Source: Ligustrum vulgare
Lineage: Eukaryota > Streptophyta > Magnoliopsida > Lamiales > Oleaceae
NCBI GenBank assembly: GCA_963555705.1
Contig: OY743177.1
Coordinates: forward strand, 55,448,096-55,512,095
DNA: 64,000 nt
Reading direction: 5' to 3'
In this document: positions 43,784-56,600 of the stretch, piece by piece
Numbering within the stretch: position 1 is the first letter of the stretch
How the letters are laid out: each line of letters starts with the position of its first letter
Notes under the pieces: generated by a model
Seen by the model: only the letters and a program-made list of their open reading frames with translations
Databases searched by the model: none
Told to the model about the DNA's origin: nothing
Translations under genes and position numbers: made by a program

Positions 43784-45009
43784 GTAAAAATAAAAAAAAT
43801 TCAATCTTTAATATTTTTTTATGTGTGAATAGGTGAATTTTCAAGATAATGTGCTTAGTATAGCAAAAAAAAAAAGTGTTTTGTTGATTTTACCACAGTG
43901 ATTCATTTGCATTATGTGTTATATTTGGTGCTATAATGATTTCATTTAATTTAGGCCTTTGTTTATGTAAAGCCTGACTTCCATTTTTATTGTTTGAATG
44001 ATTTCCATGCTTGGCGGCGTGGAATAGTAAACTCGAATTCCTAATCTATCAAGATCAGTTTTAAGTTTGAATCGATCATCATACGCATCCAATCTGATGA
44101 TGTAAAATTGTAGCCTTAATTTCTTCATGTTCTGCTCGTGTAATACAATGATCTATTGATCTCGAATGCACGTTAATGTTCGATATAAGAGCACTGAATT
44201 TTCTCGACAAAAGCCAAGGCTAAAGAGCACTGTGAAGCACAGAAGGAGAATGAGATCGACCAAAAGTTTTGCACATAAAGGGAATTACTTGTGTGTTAGG
44301 AGACTCATGCATTGAGAAGATGGAGCTACTTCTTAAGTTTGCTTATAGATTCCATTCCATTAGAGATATAAAATGGTTCTATGGATAGGAGGGAAAAGCA
44401 TATATATTCGGCGGAATTATTTAAACATGTGTTCATTCTCAGAAGTCGATTTAGGAGTACTGTAGAATTGCTTAGAAGAGATAGATGTCATGTTAGGATT
44501 TTTTTTCCGATGAGATTGAAGTGAGACATTAATGATTTGATACAAATGGCGATAAGTTTCGTATGTAAATGTGAATAAAAGAAACCAGTACACAACAATT
44601 TTATATGTATTCTGGGATTTTATTATCCATTTGAATTCAATTCAACATGTAACTGCCCAATATGTCTACTTAATTTTTCATTCACAATTTGTTTGAAAAA
44701 AATACCCACTTTCAAGTCTACAACACTTTAATTGGGTTATGCTTATAATAATTAGTTACAAGTCGTGAATAATGACAGGTATCAAATAATGCTTACAAAT
44801 TATTTTTTATTGGGTAATGCTTACTTTTTTATTTTTATTGATCTTTGCTCATTATTTTGTTTCAGTACATTATAATTTGTCAATTGAATATGTTCATGTA
44901 TCGCACATGTGTGAAATTGAAATTAATTCAAATAATAAGTTCTTTGGTTAATTAAGAATAAATTAAAACTAGAATCAAGATTGCTCATCGATTTATCCAA
45001 ATTGGTGAT
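43784..45009. other. Intergenic; possible Helitron 3' relic near 44890
   Basis: No protein was recognised. At 44895-44909 CATGTATCGCACATG forms a hairpin like the Helitron-type terminus at 63361 (same TATCGCAC loop side). It lacks the final CTAG, so it is at best a mutated end. It could close an element starting at 39810. Confidence 0.4.
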
Positions 45010-46574
45010 TGTTCGCTAAAAAAAAAAGTATGTATCGCAAACGCATGAGTCGTGTTTAAGTAATAAAGTGAATTTTCTGAATCCAAATTGTCAATCACAT
45101 AAGAAATGTAGACTCAATTACACCCTAATTAATTTAATTTTAACAAAGAAAACACAATAAAAAGTTGGATTTTTGCAAATGAAAGTAAAGTAAACTAAAC
45201 TAACTTTAAACTATAATTAAAATAAGGAAAATGAAAGATTAAATAGTTGAGATTCATGATTTCACTTAACTATTGCTAAATTAATTTCTCAACATACAAA
45301 TTAACAAATTACTAATTTACAATGTTATACCCGATTTTTCTATTTTAACTAATAGCCTCTCTTGAATGAAATTAGTCATAATCAATTGGTTTAACATACT
45401 ATATCCATGTCAGTTAAAAATCAATCAAAAACATTAACTCTTTGTGAAAATAGCTCAATTGATCACCTAGGGAAAGGAATATATCTCTATCTCTATCTCC
45501 CAAATTATGACCTAGGGCATTTTTTATTTGGTCTAAACTGCACAATAACTCTCGATCATCATACACTTCACAAATCATATATTTGATGATCAATCAAACA
45601 CATGAAATAATTTCAATAACAAACAAACATGAAAATATGTATTTAAATTCAATAAGCAAATATTAAAATTACTTAAATTAAGTTAAGGTACACCAATCAT
45701 CTCAACATAAACAACTAGCACATTATATAAAAATTGCACAAAAGATGAGATTTATGAAAATACATTACAAAATAAAGAAATTATAATTTAACACTTTCCT
45801 TGATTTTGTTCCTAAATTCTTCCACTTTACTTTGTATTTCCACATCTCTCCTTGCTTCTTTATTTCAATGAATGCTGGAAACTTGGAAACAAAAACTAAA
45901 ACTACAATTAAACTAACTAAAATAAAGAAGAAACTGAAAGAAAAACTATAGGGAGGCAAGGGTTTGCAAGGGAGGAAAGGAGATTTTTTGTGAAGGGGAG
46001 AAGTGAGAGTAAAAATACTCCAAAAAATAGGCCTGAAGAGGTCTCAAAAGTCGCCAAAAAGGGAGTCAAACACGCCCTAAAAGAAAATTAAAGAAAATAG
46101 AAATCAAAATTCGCCTAAAAATTCCATGCAATCGTGTGGGTTTAACAATAGCGATCACGTGGATTGTCAAATCATACACTAATTAATGGATGGCTTGAGC
46201 GGCGGTCGCGTGGTTCCACCTCTACGAACCTATTTTGTGAATTTTGCGGCAACGTCCCTCAACTTCTGATCTCTTCAATTTAGTCTCCATATTTTGACTT
46301 TTATTTAAAAAATACCTCGAAAATATTTACAATTCAAGTCCTCAATCTTTCTGGGACGTTGCAATTCAATCCTAAAACTTTTGATTTCTTTCAATTAGGT
46401 CACTGAACATCAAAGTTGTTCTTCTTTTAGCTTAATTTCTCTTCAATCTTGTCCATTTTTCAATGGGGGTTGTACCTAATTGTACAAGATAAATACAATT
46501 TATAAATAAAACGCTCAATTTGTCGATTAAATGTCAATTTAAGAATTAAAATAAGTGTGTAAAGCACACTTATC
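45010..46574 (+). mobile_element. Solo LTR, 1,565 bp
   Basis: It starts TGTTCGCTAAAAAAAAAAG and ends GCACACTTATCA. It shares GTATCGCAAACGCATGAGTCG and TAATAAAGTG with the heads of the 6620 and 10248 LTRs. The flanks GTGAT (45005-45009) and ATAAT (46575-46579) fit a 5-bp duplication with two G-to-A changes. No internal region is present. Confidence 0.75.
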
Positions 46575-46595
46575 AATAATCATAAGGGTTATTGA

Positions 46596-47235
46596 TTAGT
46601 GTTGGCAACGGGGCGGATCGGACCCCGATCCGCCCCGCCCCGAATTTCTTTTGCGCGATCCGTCAAATTTCGGGTCGGGGCGGGGCGGGGCGGATCGGGT
46701 TCGGGTCGGGGCGAATCGGTCCACCGATCCGTGGTCCGATCCGCCAGAATTATTTTTTTATTTGTTTTTATTTTTTAAATTTTTTTAAATATATTTTAAA
46801 TTAAATCTTTTATAAAAAATTTAGAAATTTTATTTTTTTTATTAAATTTTATTTATTTTATTGAAACGAGACGTATAGATGCCGATTCGCCAATTCAACG
46901 GATTGAGTTTTTTTGCCATTACTTATTGGAATTCTTTCTTCAAATGAAGAACATGAAAAATGTATTTTCTTTAAAATGCAAAGATTACAGCTTATTCCCA
47001 GAAATTAAAGTTTGCTACAAAATTTACATATTAAGTTTTTATACATGATAAAAAAATTATATTAAAAAAAAATGTCGGATCGCGGATCGGATCAGCCCCG
47101 ATCCAAATCCGCTCCGTGAATTTTCGGATCGGGGCGGATCACATAAATTTCGATCCGTCGATTCACGGATCGGGATTTTTTCGAATCAGATCGGATCGGG
47201 TCGACGGGGCGGATCGAATTTTTTTGCCATCTCTA
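46596..47235. mobile_element. hAT-type non-autonomous element, 640 bp
   Basis: The ends TAGTGTTGGCAA and TTGCCATCTCTA are imperfect inverted repeats. The flanks TTATTGAT (46588-46595) and ATATTGAT (47236-47243) agree in 7 of 8 positions. The subterminal 100 bp at both sides is full of CGGATCGG/CCGATCCG repeats, while the centre is AT-rich. No transposase is present. Confidence 0.85.
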
Positions 47236-47243
47236 ATATTGAT

Positions 47244-47902
47244 GGGTAAGCAATTTGGATAAATGAGTGAACAATGAGTTATGATTTATAGTTCGATAAG
47301 CAAGTAGTAATATTAGGTAAAGTTGGGTGATTAATGATTAAATTTACTCTAACCCGAACACATATGTAAATACCTTATTGCTTTGAGAAACTTTTATACG
47401 CGGAAACAATATGCAAATGGAGCGGGTTGACATATTTTGGCAACCAATAAATTTTTTATACCTTCAAAATATGTTATATTGTACCATGTCGACGTTTTAT
47501 ACGCCATGATATCAAAACTTTAGTAGGATTGACAGTTCATAATTCTATAAAATTCAAATCTAGGCCATCAAAAGAAAAAACCCGTCAGTGTATGAAGGGA
47601 GGATAAAGAAACAAACATACAGAATCTGATAGGCCATCAGAAGATAATCCTTCAGCGTATGAAAGGGGGGGATACATCATTCACTATATAATCTATACAT
47701 TAGATCCAAAATTAAAATACCAGCAAAAATGAAAGCTCTTGAATCCTTGATTAAGAGAGAATAGGGAAGGGAACTTTAAAATTATGGAAAACTGGGCCGA
47801 GAAGGAGGGCAGAAAGCATCCCACGACAAACCCCAGGCCTCTATCCCTGTAAAACAAAGAGGAACAGATCGCCCTAGCAAACTCAATCCTAAGTGAGTTT
47901 TC
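47244..47902. other. Intergenic and 3' UTR of the R-SNARE gene
   Basis: No further gene was seen. The segment nearest 47902 should hold the 3' untranslated region of the minus-strand SNARE gene. Confidence 0.5.
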
Positions 47903-50766
47903 CTATACACACTTGAAGCCAGGACAAACAGACAGAATGATGATAAGAGCCAAAGCTACAATGATGCCAAACACAATCAATTTAATCTTCATATTCTCAA
48001 ACCACATTTTTCGCCTAATCTTGGTCCCTTGTTTCCTAAAATCCTGCGCCTGGAAACCCGACAAAATAAACAAAACACATAATCAAATTTCAGAACAAAA
48101 ACAGTATCATGCATCAATAAAGTTAAGAAGATCTTGGCACACTGGAAGAAGTGGATTAAATGCAATTTGAATATGCTTCTTTGGACTAACCTGTGATCGG
48201 AGATTATCAGATTTATCGACAAGCAGTTCGATCTTCTCACCTCTGTCAAGAACCTGCATATAAGAGGAATAAAATTAACATCACGAGGAATAGAAAAACT
48301 TTCAAATAAGGGATCACGGAAAAGTTCTATACCTTCTCGATGTTTTCCATCATGACGCCCTTTACTTCGGAGACCTGAGCCTTGACTTTAGCAAGTTTGC
48401 TAATTTCTTCAGGATGATCAGCACAGTACTGCATATGCTCTTTCAACTTTGGCCTAACATAGCAACAGGGTGTTCGATAAAGCCCACACAAAATGGAAAG
48501 CAATATGTAAAATGTGAAAAAGCAATTACCCATATTCCTTTTTCAGGCTATTGGCACCTGCAGTTGTGGCTTTACCTCCTCCATATCTCTTGTTAAAATC
48601 ATCCTTAACACGCTCTAGAAAGGCAATGGGAATTTTCCTACCAGCAGATTCAATGGCAACAACGCAATAGGCTACAAAATAAAGCAGAACGCTTTTCTTG
48701 AGAAAATGGATAGATGTGAAATAAGGGAAAAGGAAAACCAATTTCCTGCCCATGTTTGATCCTCAAGAAATTTTATTTATAGCCCATATTCATTTGCCAG
48801 GAAAGTAGTACATAATAGGGCAGCTACTTGAGTAGATTCAAATCCTACTACATGCACACATTATAGGGGGAAAAACCCATTCACAAGGAAGAATAGGTCC
48901 TGATAGCTAAAAATGAACAATGCGGCATGCAATGAGCAAGAAGAGAGGGGTAACAGATTCATCCCAAAGCCCTTTATAAATCCTGACTTGTTGATGTGCA
49001 ACATGGACTACTGCACATCCTTGTGCCTCAATTCTATTTGCCTGATGCGACGCAGCCCTGCAGTCGCAACGAGCTGCCTGTCATCAACCTTCACAATACA
49101 CCCCAGGTGTCATGGACAACATCAACAAATCACGGAGTCTAGTGGTATGTGCATTTTATAAATATTTTTCATAATTTTATTGATGTATTACAATTCCACA
49201 ACCCTTGAGTCCTATTACCATCACTTAGTTGTATTTTTGAGTTCATATGACCCAAATGAGCTACTAAAAAATTATAAGTGAACAAGTACGCAACAAATCT
49301 CGTCCCTCGGTGTTCCTCCACGATTGTACTAGATTCATATATATATTTCAATTATGAATGAAACCTTTTCCCAACTCCATAGATGCACCTCATGAGAGCA
49401 GATCATGGCATACATGAACATAAAAGATAAGTAGAATATGTGATGTGAGGAGGTTGAGGGAGTAAGAGGTAAGAGAATGCACATTAAGATCTTCCAATGA
49501 CATTTTCTCAGATCAGTTTTGGTGAAATCTTAATCAGTCAAGCAAGAAGGAAGTAGCAGGATCCATAATTCTTTCCTTTTCTCTACCATCAAATTGGATC
49601 ACAGGAAAATCATATACCTTTTCCCCTTTATCTTACCCAATAAACACATTTCCATGTACAACATATCCATATTTATGTTGGGAATTACACACAAATTCCC
49701 TCTCTAATTAACTTCACAGGAATTTTTGATGTTCAAGAAATAATAAGCAAACCAGAAAGTAAGTACAAACACAGAAATTTACGAGGTTCGACAACTTGCC
49801 TACGTCCACGGACCCTGGCCAAAGTTTTTCACTATATAATAAATTGTTACAATTATATAGAATTTGCACTCACCAAACCCCCCAAGTATTGTAAGAAAAA
49901 TAATCAAGTTTTACCACATCTACCAATTTCTACTTCTTTGAACAACCCACAAAGAAGAAAAACGAAGATGCTAGACTACATTTTTTCTCACAATACTCTC
50001 TGGTCAATATGCTATCAACAAAAGAGAATAATACACGTATTTATAGAACTTCACGTCAAGGCCGTCCAATTCGTCTTCGAGAGTATCACGTCAATTGCAC
50101 TTCTATATTACCTCAAGTTCCATGCAATTAGTTTACGTCAGTTGCATTCATCTACACTTCTAATCAATTGCATAATTACTTAGCCAATCTCAATGGGACA
50201 CGTAAATTTAGAGGAAAGACTTCCAATTAATTACCACTAATCCACTAGGACACAATCTGTAGATAGAAGTGCATCTTTAATTACCTCAAGTCCTAATATA
50301 CCGGGACACGCAATCTGCAATCAGTTGAGGAATCATAATTCAATTCCAATCCATTCCGATACCAAGGCAGTTGAATTATAAACCACTTTTCTCCAATTAC
50401 AATTTAGTCCTCCAACTTTTGGCAATTTGAGGCAATTTATACACACACATTACAAATCAAACAAAATGATCATAGACCACACAGATCAAATCAAAACCAA
50501 ATAAAAGTTCCCAAATTGAAACCAAAATAGATAAATAAATTGTAAATGATTATCCAAAAATGAGGGTGCATACTGAATCCATTTTCCACAAGGTAATTGA
50601 AGGTGTGGCCATCACAATTGTAAGTGAACCTGTTGTTGGACGCCGGCAGCTTCTGCAGGCATTGGGAGGCTATGCCGGTGAAATTCCCCTTGAATCCCGT
50701 GAACTCTGCTAATACCACCGTGCCTCTCGCAACAAAGCTGTAGATCAGTGTCTGCTGAGTACCCAT
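47903..50766 (-). CDS. VAMP721: Vesicle-associated membrane protein, R-SNARE of VAMP721/722 type
   Basis: VAMP72 R-SNAREs sit on secretory vesicles and pair with plasma-membrane Q-SNAREs to drive fusion. Five coding exons join in frame: 50766-50574, 48671-48530, 48453-48333, 48253-48191 and 48049-47903, giving 221 residues, the usual length. Residues 1 to about 112 are the longin domain ([53 protein letters not shown]). The R-SNARE helix spans about 127-187 ([20 protein letters not shown]) with the ionic-layer arginine at R156 ([14 protein letters not shown]). A C-terminal anchor follows at about 194-214 ([19 protein letters not shown]). All junctions use GT-AG and no defect is seen, so I expect a working gene. 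Intron 1 (1.9 kb) holds a solo LTR. VAMP721 versus 722 cannot be decided. Confidence 0.95.
49676..50401. mobile_element. Solo LTR, 726 bp, in SNARE intron 1, TSD ATTTA
   Basis: It starts TGTTGGGAATTACACAC and ends CTCCAATTACA. Perfect ATTTA duplications flank it at 49671-49675 and 50402-50406. It contains the ACGAGGTTCG-ACAACTTGCCTACGTCC block that is widespread in plant LTRs. It lies wholly within the intron and leaves the splice sites intact. Confidence 0.85.
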
Positions 50767-51834
50767 AATCTATATCTTATATATGATTTTCCACAAGGAA
50801 AACCCAGAACCCAATTTTGGATACGGAGAGATATAAAGAATTTGATATAGAAAAATGGATCAGAAATGTATTGCATTCAAGAGAGAAGAAAATGTTTGTG
50901 GAAGAACGAATTGATCGGAGAAAAATCTGAAAGAGAGTAGAATTTGAGGAATCACTATCTATTTTTTTTTTTTTTAATTTACAAAAAGCAAATAGCAGAT
51001 TTCTATAATTAGCCAAACCGTATTGTATCAATCAACCCATGGTGCCTTTCAAAGCCCATGTTATGTTCCACAACCACAACAAGCCTCTCCTATATATAAC
51101 TCCCTTCCCAATATTTGTCCAGCTCCTTGAAGACATGAATTTCACTCTTTGGAACAGATTCTGCAGACTCGACTCCCATGCAGTTCTTCGAATACCCCAT
51201 TGATTATTTTCATCAAGAAAACCCACGGCGTAACATCTATGATCTATCCAATGATGTTTCTTCCCTAGAATTCCATGGCATGGCGAGGCCTCTCCCATAA
51301 CTTTCGGTTTCAATCCGTGGGCGCAAAATGTTTACACTTTACTGCCATACTCATTGTTTCTTTCTCTCTAACTACCTCTTCCCGCGTTCACATCTTTAGT
51401 GTTTTGAAGGCTTCGTATTTCAGATTTCCTGACTTCTGTACTTGAGCTCAGTGGCGGAAGCTCACACCAAATGTTTATGTTTAAATTTTAAAATATTTTT
51501 TTTTATATATAAAAAATTTGGTTAATTAAACTTTGTTGGGTAAAGAAATATTTTTCATTTTAAACTCAATCTTAACATTTTATTCTTAGTCAAAATTACA
51601 ATTTTTTTACTTTTAAAACCTTTTAAAACCATACATTCATAAATAAATTAAAAAAAAAAAAAAAAACATCCGTAAAAATTTAAAATTTTAACATTAACAA
51701 ACGGATCCTTATAAGTAGTAATGGAACATTTGAGGGTCAACCGTCCTTTTATGGTGCTCCAAGGGGATGCTAAAAAACTCCCCCAACCGCCCCCCCATGT
51801 GACGGGAGGATAGGGAGTGATTGTCACTTGATAC
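50767..51834. other. 5' flank of the R-SNARE gene
   Basis: 50767-50960 is pyrimidine-rich on the minus strand (TCTCTCTTGAATGC, TTCTTCTCTC), as expected for its 5' UTR. A TATATATAA at 51090-51098 reads in either direction. A 93-codon minus-strand frame at 51032-51313 matches nothing I recognise. From 51470 on the DNA is AT-rich. Confidence 0.5.
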
Positions 51835-52364
51835 TAGTGATGGTAAAGGAACGGGTATGAGTCAAGGACCTCATCCCCATCCCCGTTTAAATCCCCGTTA
51901 AAAAAAAAAGACTAAGCTTGTGTTCGGTAAAGTAGTTTATTTGGTTTATAAACCAATTTATAAACTACACAATTTCTCAAACCACTTTTTAACCACAAAC
52001 ATTTTCTCTCTCCAATTTTCAACCATTACTTTTTACCTCAAAATCATAAATAAACCAATTTATAATCCAAACAGTGTTACCAAACGGAGGCTAAAACTAA
52101 AATTAAAACTTATTATTCAATGCCTTTAAGTTAGTAATTTAAGTTGAAATTATCAAACTTAGTTTAAAAGAATATGAAATTTTTCAAAATGTATTGAATT
52201 TTTAAATTTTTACTAATTTTTAATTTTTAATTTTTAAATGGGGCAGAGATGTGTCAGGAACCTTATTCCCATCCCCATAATGGGGATAAAATCATTACTA
52301 TCCCCGTCCATTCAGGTTGGGTCCCTGCGTGAATCAAGTCTCGCGGGAAAAATTGTCATCTCTA
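51835..52364. mobile_element. hAT-like element with a nested MITE
   Basis: The ends TAGTGATGGTAAAGG and AATTGTCATCTCTA resemble those of the 46596 element. The subterminal regions have repeated CCCCATCCCC/GGGGAT. About 51914-52093 is a separate insertion with GTGTTCGGTAAAGTAG at the left and AGTGTTACCAAACGGAGG at the right. The 8-bp duplication expected for the outer element is not clear. Confidence 0.6.
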
Positions 52365-52411
52365 CTGGGATACTCGCGCACAGAGGAAACCATAAGCAAC
52401 ATATAGCTCCA

Positions 52412-52566
52412 TTTGTTGAAAATTGTGTGTTTAAAAATATGTTTTTTATATTTTCGAGGTAAAATATGTGGTTAAAAAGTGAAGAGAGAAAATATGTATG
52501 ATTAAAAAATAATTTCAAAATTTGTATTATTTAAAAACATAAAAACATAGTTTGCCAAACATAGGC
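52412..52566. mobile_element. Small MITE relic, same family as 42078
   Basis: Has AAAATATGTGGTTAAAAAGTG, AATATGTATGATTAAAAAATA and a TTTGCCAAACATAGG end, in the same order as at 42078-42235. Confidence 0.55.
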
Positions 52567-53060
52567 AATTTCCATTGGGGTCAATTTAAATAAACAATTA
52601 AATCAATAAAAATGTTGTATCATTACAAAACGAACATAAAATTGTTCTAAAAATCACATCGCATATAATTTCTTTACTAGTTTATAAATTTTAACGTGTA
52701 TGTAATTTATTTATTTTTTTAAGAAACCATTTAATATGTCACGACCATCTCACCACCGTTACCATCATCACTAATAACATGTCTTCACCATTTCCAGCCC
52801 CAAAACCAAATTAACCCAAAAATTTTACTACCACTAATTCGATCCCTACTTACCGCACTACCCAACTACACGGTCCACATACATACCCTGAAAATACAAT
52901 CCAAATCCTAGCAGAACATATCGTCGTAGGCTTAGCCAAAAAAAAGTTAATTTATTATTTTTTACTCAAAAGTAACTTACTCCATTTTTAGGCTTAGCCA
53001 AACATGTAATATGGCCGCTGTATAGTAGAAGCTAAGGCAACTAACAAGTTTATCTAGAAA
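52567..53060. other. AT-rich intergenic DNA, nothing recognised
   Basis: No gene or repeat end could be supported. Confidence 0.4.
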
Positions 53061-53067
53061 CAAGTGA

Positions 53068-53300
53068 ATGCACGCCCCGAGGCACAGCTCAACTGACAAA
53101 GGCTGAAAGGACATAATGTCAATTTCGCTGGCAATCCACATGGTGAGGAGTTCGAGTTCGGCAGCAACGCTTTGAACTGATTTCGTTGTGGATTTGATTA
53201 GTGGTCGAACTCTTAGTCTCTGATCAGTTAGCATATCCCGCGATATACATCCTCCCAAGATATAGCAGATGGGGGCTCCTCACCTCCACCTTTTTTAGAA
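53068..53300 (+). mobile_element. Candidate tRNA-derived SINE
   Basis: CACAGCTCAACTGACAAAGGC resembles a pol III A box, and GAGTTCGAGTTCGG, about 65 bp further on, resembles a B box (GGTTCGANTCC). The element ends in CCACCTTTTTT, typical of some plant SINEs. No target duplication was confirmed. Confidence 0.45.
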
Positions 53301-53646
53301 ATACGAGTAAATGCACTATACACCATATATCTCAGCAGTAATAAAAAGTTTTAACAGTGTCAACAAAGAATAATAGAAGAAGAACAATCTCAAACATTAG
53401 ACAATGTAAATTATTTGTGAAACATTCTTACATATACAAGAATCACATCTTAGAATGTTTACAATGGACAAGATTTTATCTCGTTTTTAGTTTGTAATAC
53501 TCATCCACATGGTATAAAAGATCTTTACAACAAGTACTATGACATTTTTCTTGTTCGTTTAATTAATGAAATTAGCTATCAATCAAACAACTATACGTAC
53601 CAGTTTGATACCAATATATAAATAAATTATCCCACTCAATGACAAA
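53301..53646. other. 3' flank and UTR of the ankyrin gene
   Basis: AT-rich, without other features. It should carry the 3' UTR of the minus-strand ankyrin gene. Confidence 0.45.
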
Positions 53647-56600
53647 TTATGAATGTGGCTTTTGATTCTTTGCTTTCTTCAACTTGCCTTTTTCCTGCAT
53701 TTTCTTTTTCTTTTCTTCGGCAGTAATCCAAGTATAATCTGAAGGAATTATGAATGGATCTTGATGAATTTCGACCCTACTGTTTGTACCACTCGTAGAT
53801 GAACTGGGACGTTGATAAGAGGATTTTATCCACTGGAACCAAGATGAACTTGACGATGACTGCATCACTGTAGGGCTCTCTCCACCTCCATTGGTGGGAC
53901 TTGAAGGGGGTGTCATAAATTCATCCAATGGCTGTAATTCTTCAAACTTTGTAAAGGTAACCAAAACCTTGACGGTTGGTATCACAGGAATAGAGACCTG
54001 AAACAAGAAAAAGCTACATTCCTTAGCAAAATGAGGACTGTGGATAGACATTTATGGACACAGTTGTCTTAGTGTTCAGAATGGAAAGTTATCTTCACAT
54101 CTCTAGAATAGTTGTACAAAATACGAGTTAAAAAAAAAATTGCAATTCTTTCAAACGTCAAATTAAGAGAGAATGCTTTATGTATGTGTAATAAAGATTT
54201 GTGGAATCAAGAATTAACCAAATTGACGAGTTTTTATCATTGTGATTATTTGACAGGAGCTTCCTTCCTTGACATTCGTGCGCAGCTTATCTTCATCACA
54301 ATCTGAATTATTGTAGAGAAAATAATGTTGATAAATTGCTTCAGAGTAATTTGCCTCTTTTGTGATCCATAAGTATACTTGATTGGCAACACTTGTCAAG
54401 CCATTGTTTAGGAGATTCCCCATTATCAAAAAGCACATTCGAACTTTCATTTCTCTTCTTGGTTGGACATTACCATTTAACAGATCCCACAATGTTTGTG
54501 CAAAAATGAGGTAGAAAACAAGTATCTGGCATATTATCCCGCTCATGTTCTGTTTGCGGTAATACCATGTAACAAACTGGCTTTCACTCACTATTTTTCA
54601 CTTATCCAAGCATCAAAATACCTATACAGCAAGAATCTAACTAAATTTCATATCTAAAAAATTTAGAACTAACAAGTCCCAAATTTAAAAGTCTCTTTTC
54701 ATGTTAACCCACCTCATCCAAAAGCTTACGGCATTAGAGACAGGAGAATTTCTTTAATTTATATCTTCAGCACAAACTGTGATAGAAAAATGATCTTATA
54801 GACAAACTTCTAGCTTGAGACATCTACCCAAAGTGATTGTAAAGGTACGTCCAAAGTTTCATCATGACTTCAACAGAAAAGCAAACTTCCGGAAAATCTT
54901 AATCTTGTAGGAACCAAATTAATCATAACTGTAAAACTCTTTGTTCTCATAACAAAGAGCTAGTATAGGGGCTAGTAACTTTCACTAGATGTGGTCTTGG
55001 TCTTGCTCTCAGCCCTTCTCCTAGAGATCTGGGATGCTGTATGCATTGCATTCCACGTCCAGGTTTTTTTCACCAGTCAAATTCCTTTAAACAAACATGT
55101 GGTGAAAAAGGCTTGAACAATCATCTCAACAATCACTCTTAAACTATGAGATCGACGTGCTACACAATGACACCACAACCAAATTACCTAGTGGAGACAT
55201 TTCTTTCACCGGTAGTATTTTCCTTCACACTGACACTTATTTATTTCGAAGGACAATAACCACGAAGACAATAAAAGGTTACGGAACTACAAAATTTCAG
55301 TTCATTGTTGCTTCAAAAAATTGGATTTGTAGGGGGGCAGGATAAATGGAACTTCCTGAATCTGAGGTGTAAAACAGGGACAAATATTAAAAACATTTAT
55401 TTTATCCCAGAAGATGTTTGTTATGTTTTAGAAAGTTTTTGTTCTTCCCAGTGATGCCCTTTGAAATAAAGCCCCCACTTCAAACAATGGAATAATTTTC
55501 TTCTGCTTGTTCAATATAAAAGAGAAGCGGGTAACTTTGAAATCAACAGAGCCATATACAATTAACAATGGCACATTCACAATTGTTAACTCTGATTATA
55601 GTTAGAGATAGAAGCAAAACAATATTGATGACATCACATTAGCATTGAAGAAAAAAAATTAACAGTAGACAATCAGATTTAGAGATAAAAGTATAATCAA
55701 ACAGCAGGAACAAACATTTAAAACTCAATTCAGTGCAGCTACTATACGCTGATCCAATGATAGATAGTAAGCCAAAACAAATGAAAAATCTAGAAATGAG
55801 CCGAAGGGAATTATTATTATTCATATACTTAAAAATGAAAATCAAATGTTCTCTAAATATAGTTTTCAAAAGGCGATGGGTATCTGATTAAAAAAAATTT
55901 AAGTCCCATGCTAGAACTCATATGGTTACGTGCCACAGTAATTTGGGGAGAGAGAGTAAAAAAACAAAATTTAAAACCATGTAAACAACGTATTAGTTGA
56001 TGCAAATTGGATGAGGCAAATCATCTTTCACAAAAATAACTTGTTCATGAATTTGATCTTATTTTGTACTCTCTCGCAGTAGCATTTGTCTAATTGGAAA
56101 AAATTGCAGCTGTACCATATTCTACACAAAATTACAGTGGAGGAACTATGATCCACGCCCAAAGTAAATAAAACCATATTCAAATGAACCTTGGTGAATA
56201 ATAAAAGCATGTTTGGTAGTGCTTAAAAGTAAGCCAAACCAGCTCCAAGTCGTATGTATGTGCTTAGGTGGGGATTCCTAGTCCAAAAAAAAAAATCTGC
56301 CAAGGCTTTAAGCTGTGTTTATTCACAGATATGTTATCATTTGGTAACTCTTAAGAAATCAAATTTGTCCAAATATTATAGGGGTTAAGTATTCCTTTCT
56401 CCACACACCCCCCCCCCCCCCCCTTCTTCCCCATCCCTGGTGAAGAACAGCATAGAAACAATTTTTTCTTCTTTCAAGAGAGTTGGAGTCTAGATTTAAA
56501 AAAAAAACTATCCAATGCAATAATCAAGTCTTCATTACCAAATCAGGCCATATTAATTTCAGTCTACCAATCTGTTCTAATATGGTGTATCAAGATCAAA

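Noticed and set aside
46592..46804. Gly/Arg/Pro-rich frame
   Set aside because: Translation of CGGATCGG repeats at the end of a non-autonomous element.
51032..51313. 93-codon minus-strand frame upstream of the SNARE gene
   Set aside because: No recognisable family and no splice link to the SNARE exons. Kept only as a note in the flank entry.
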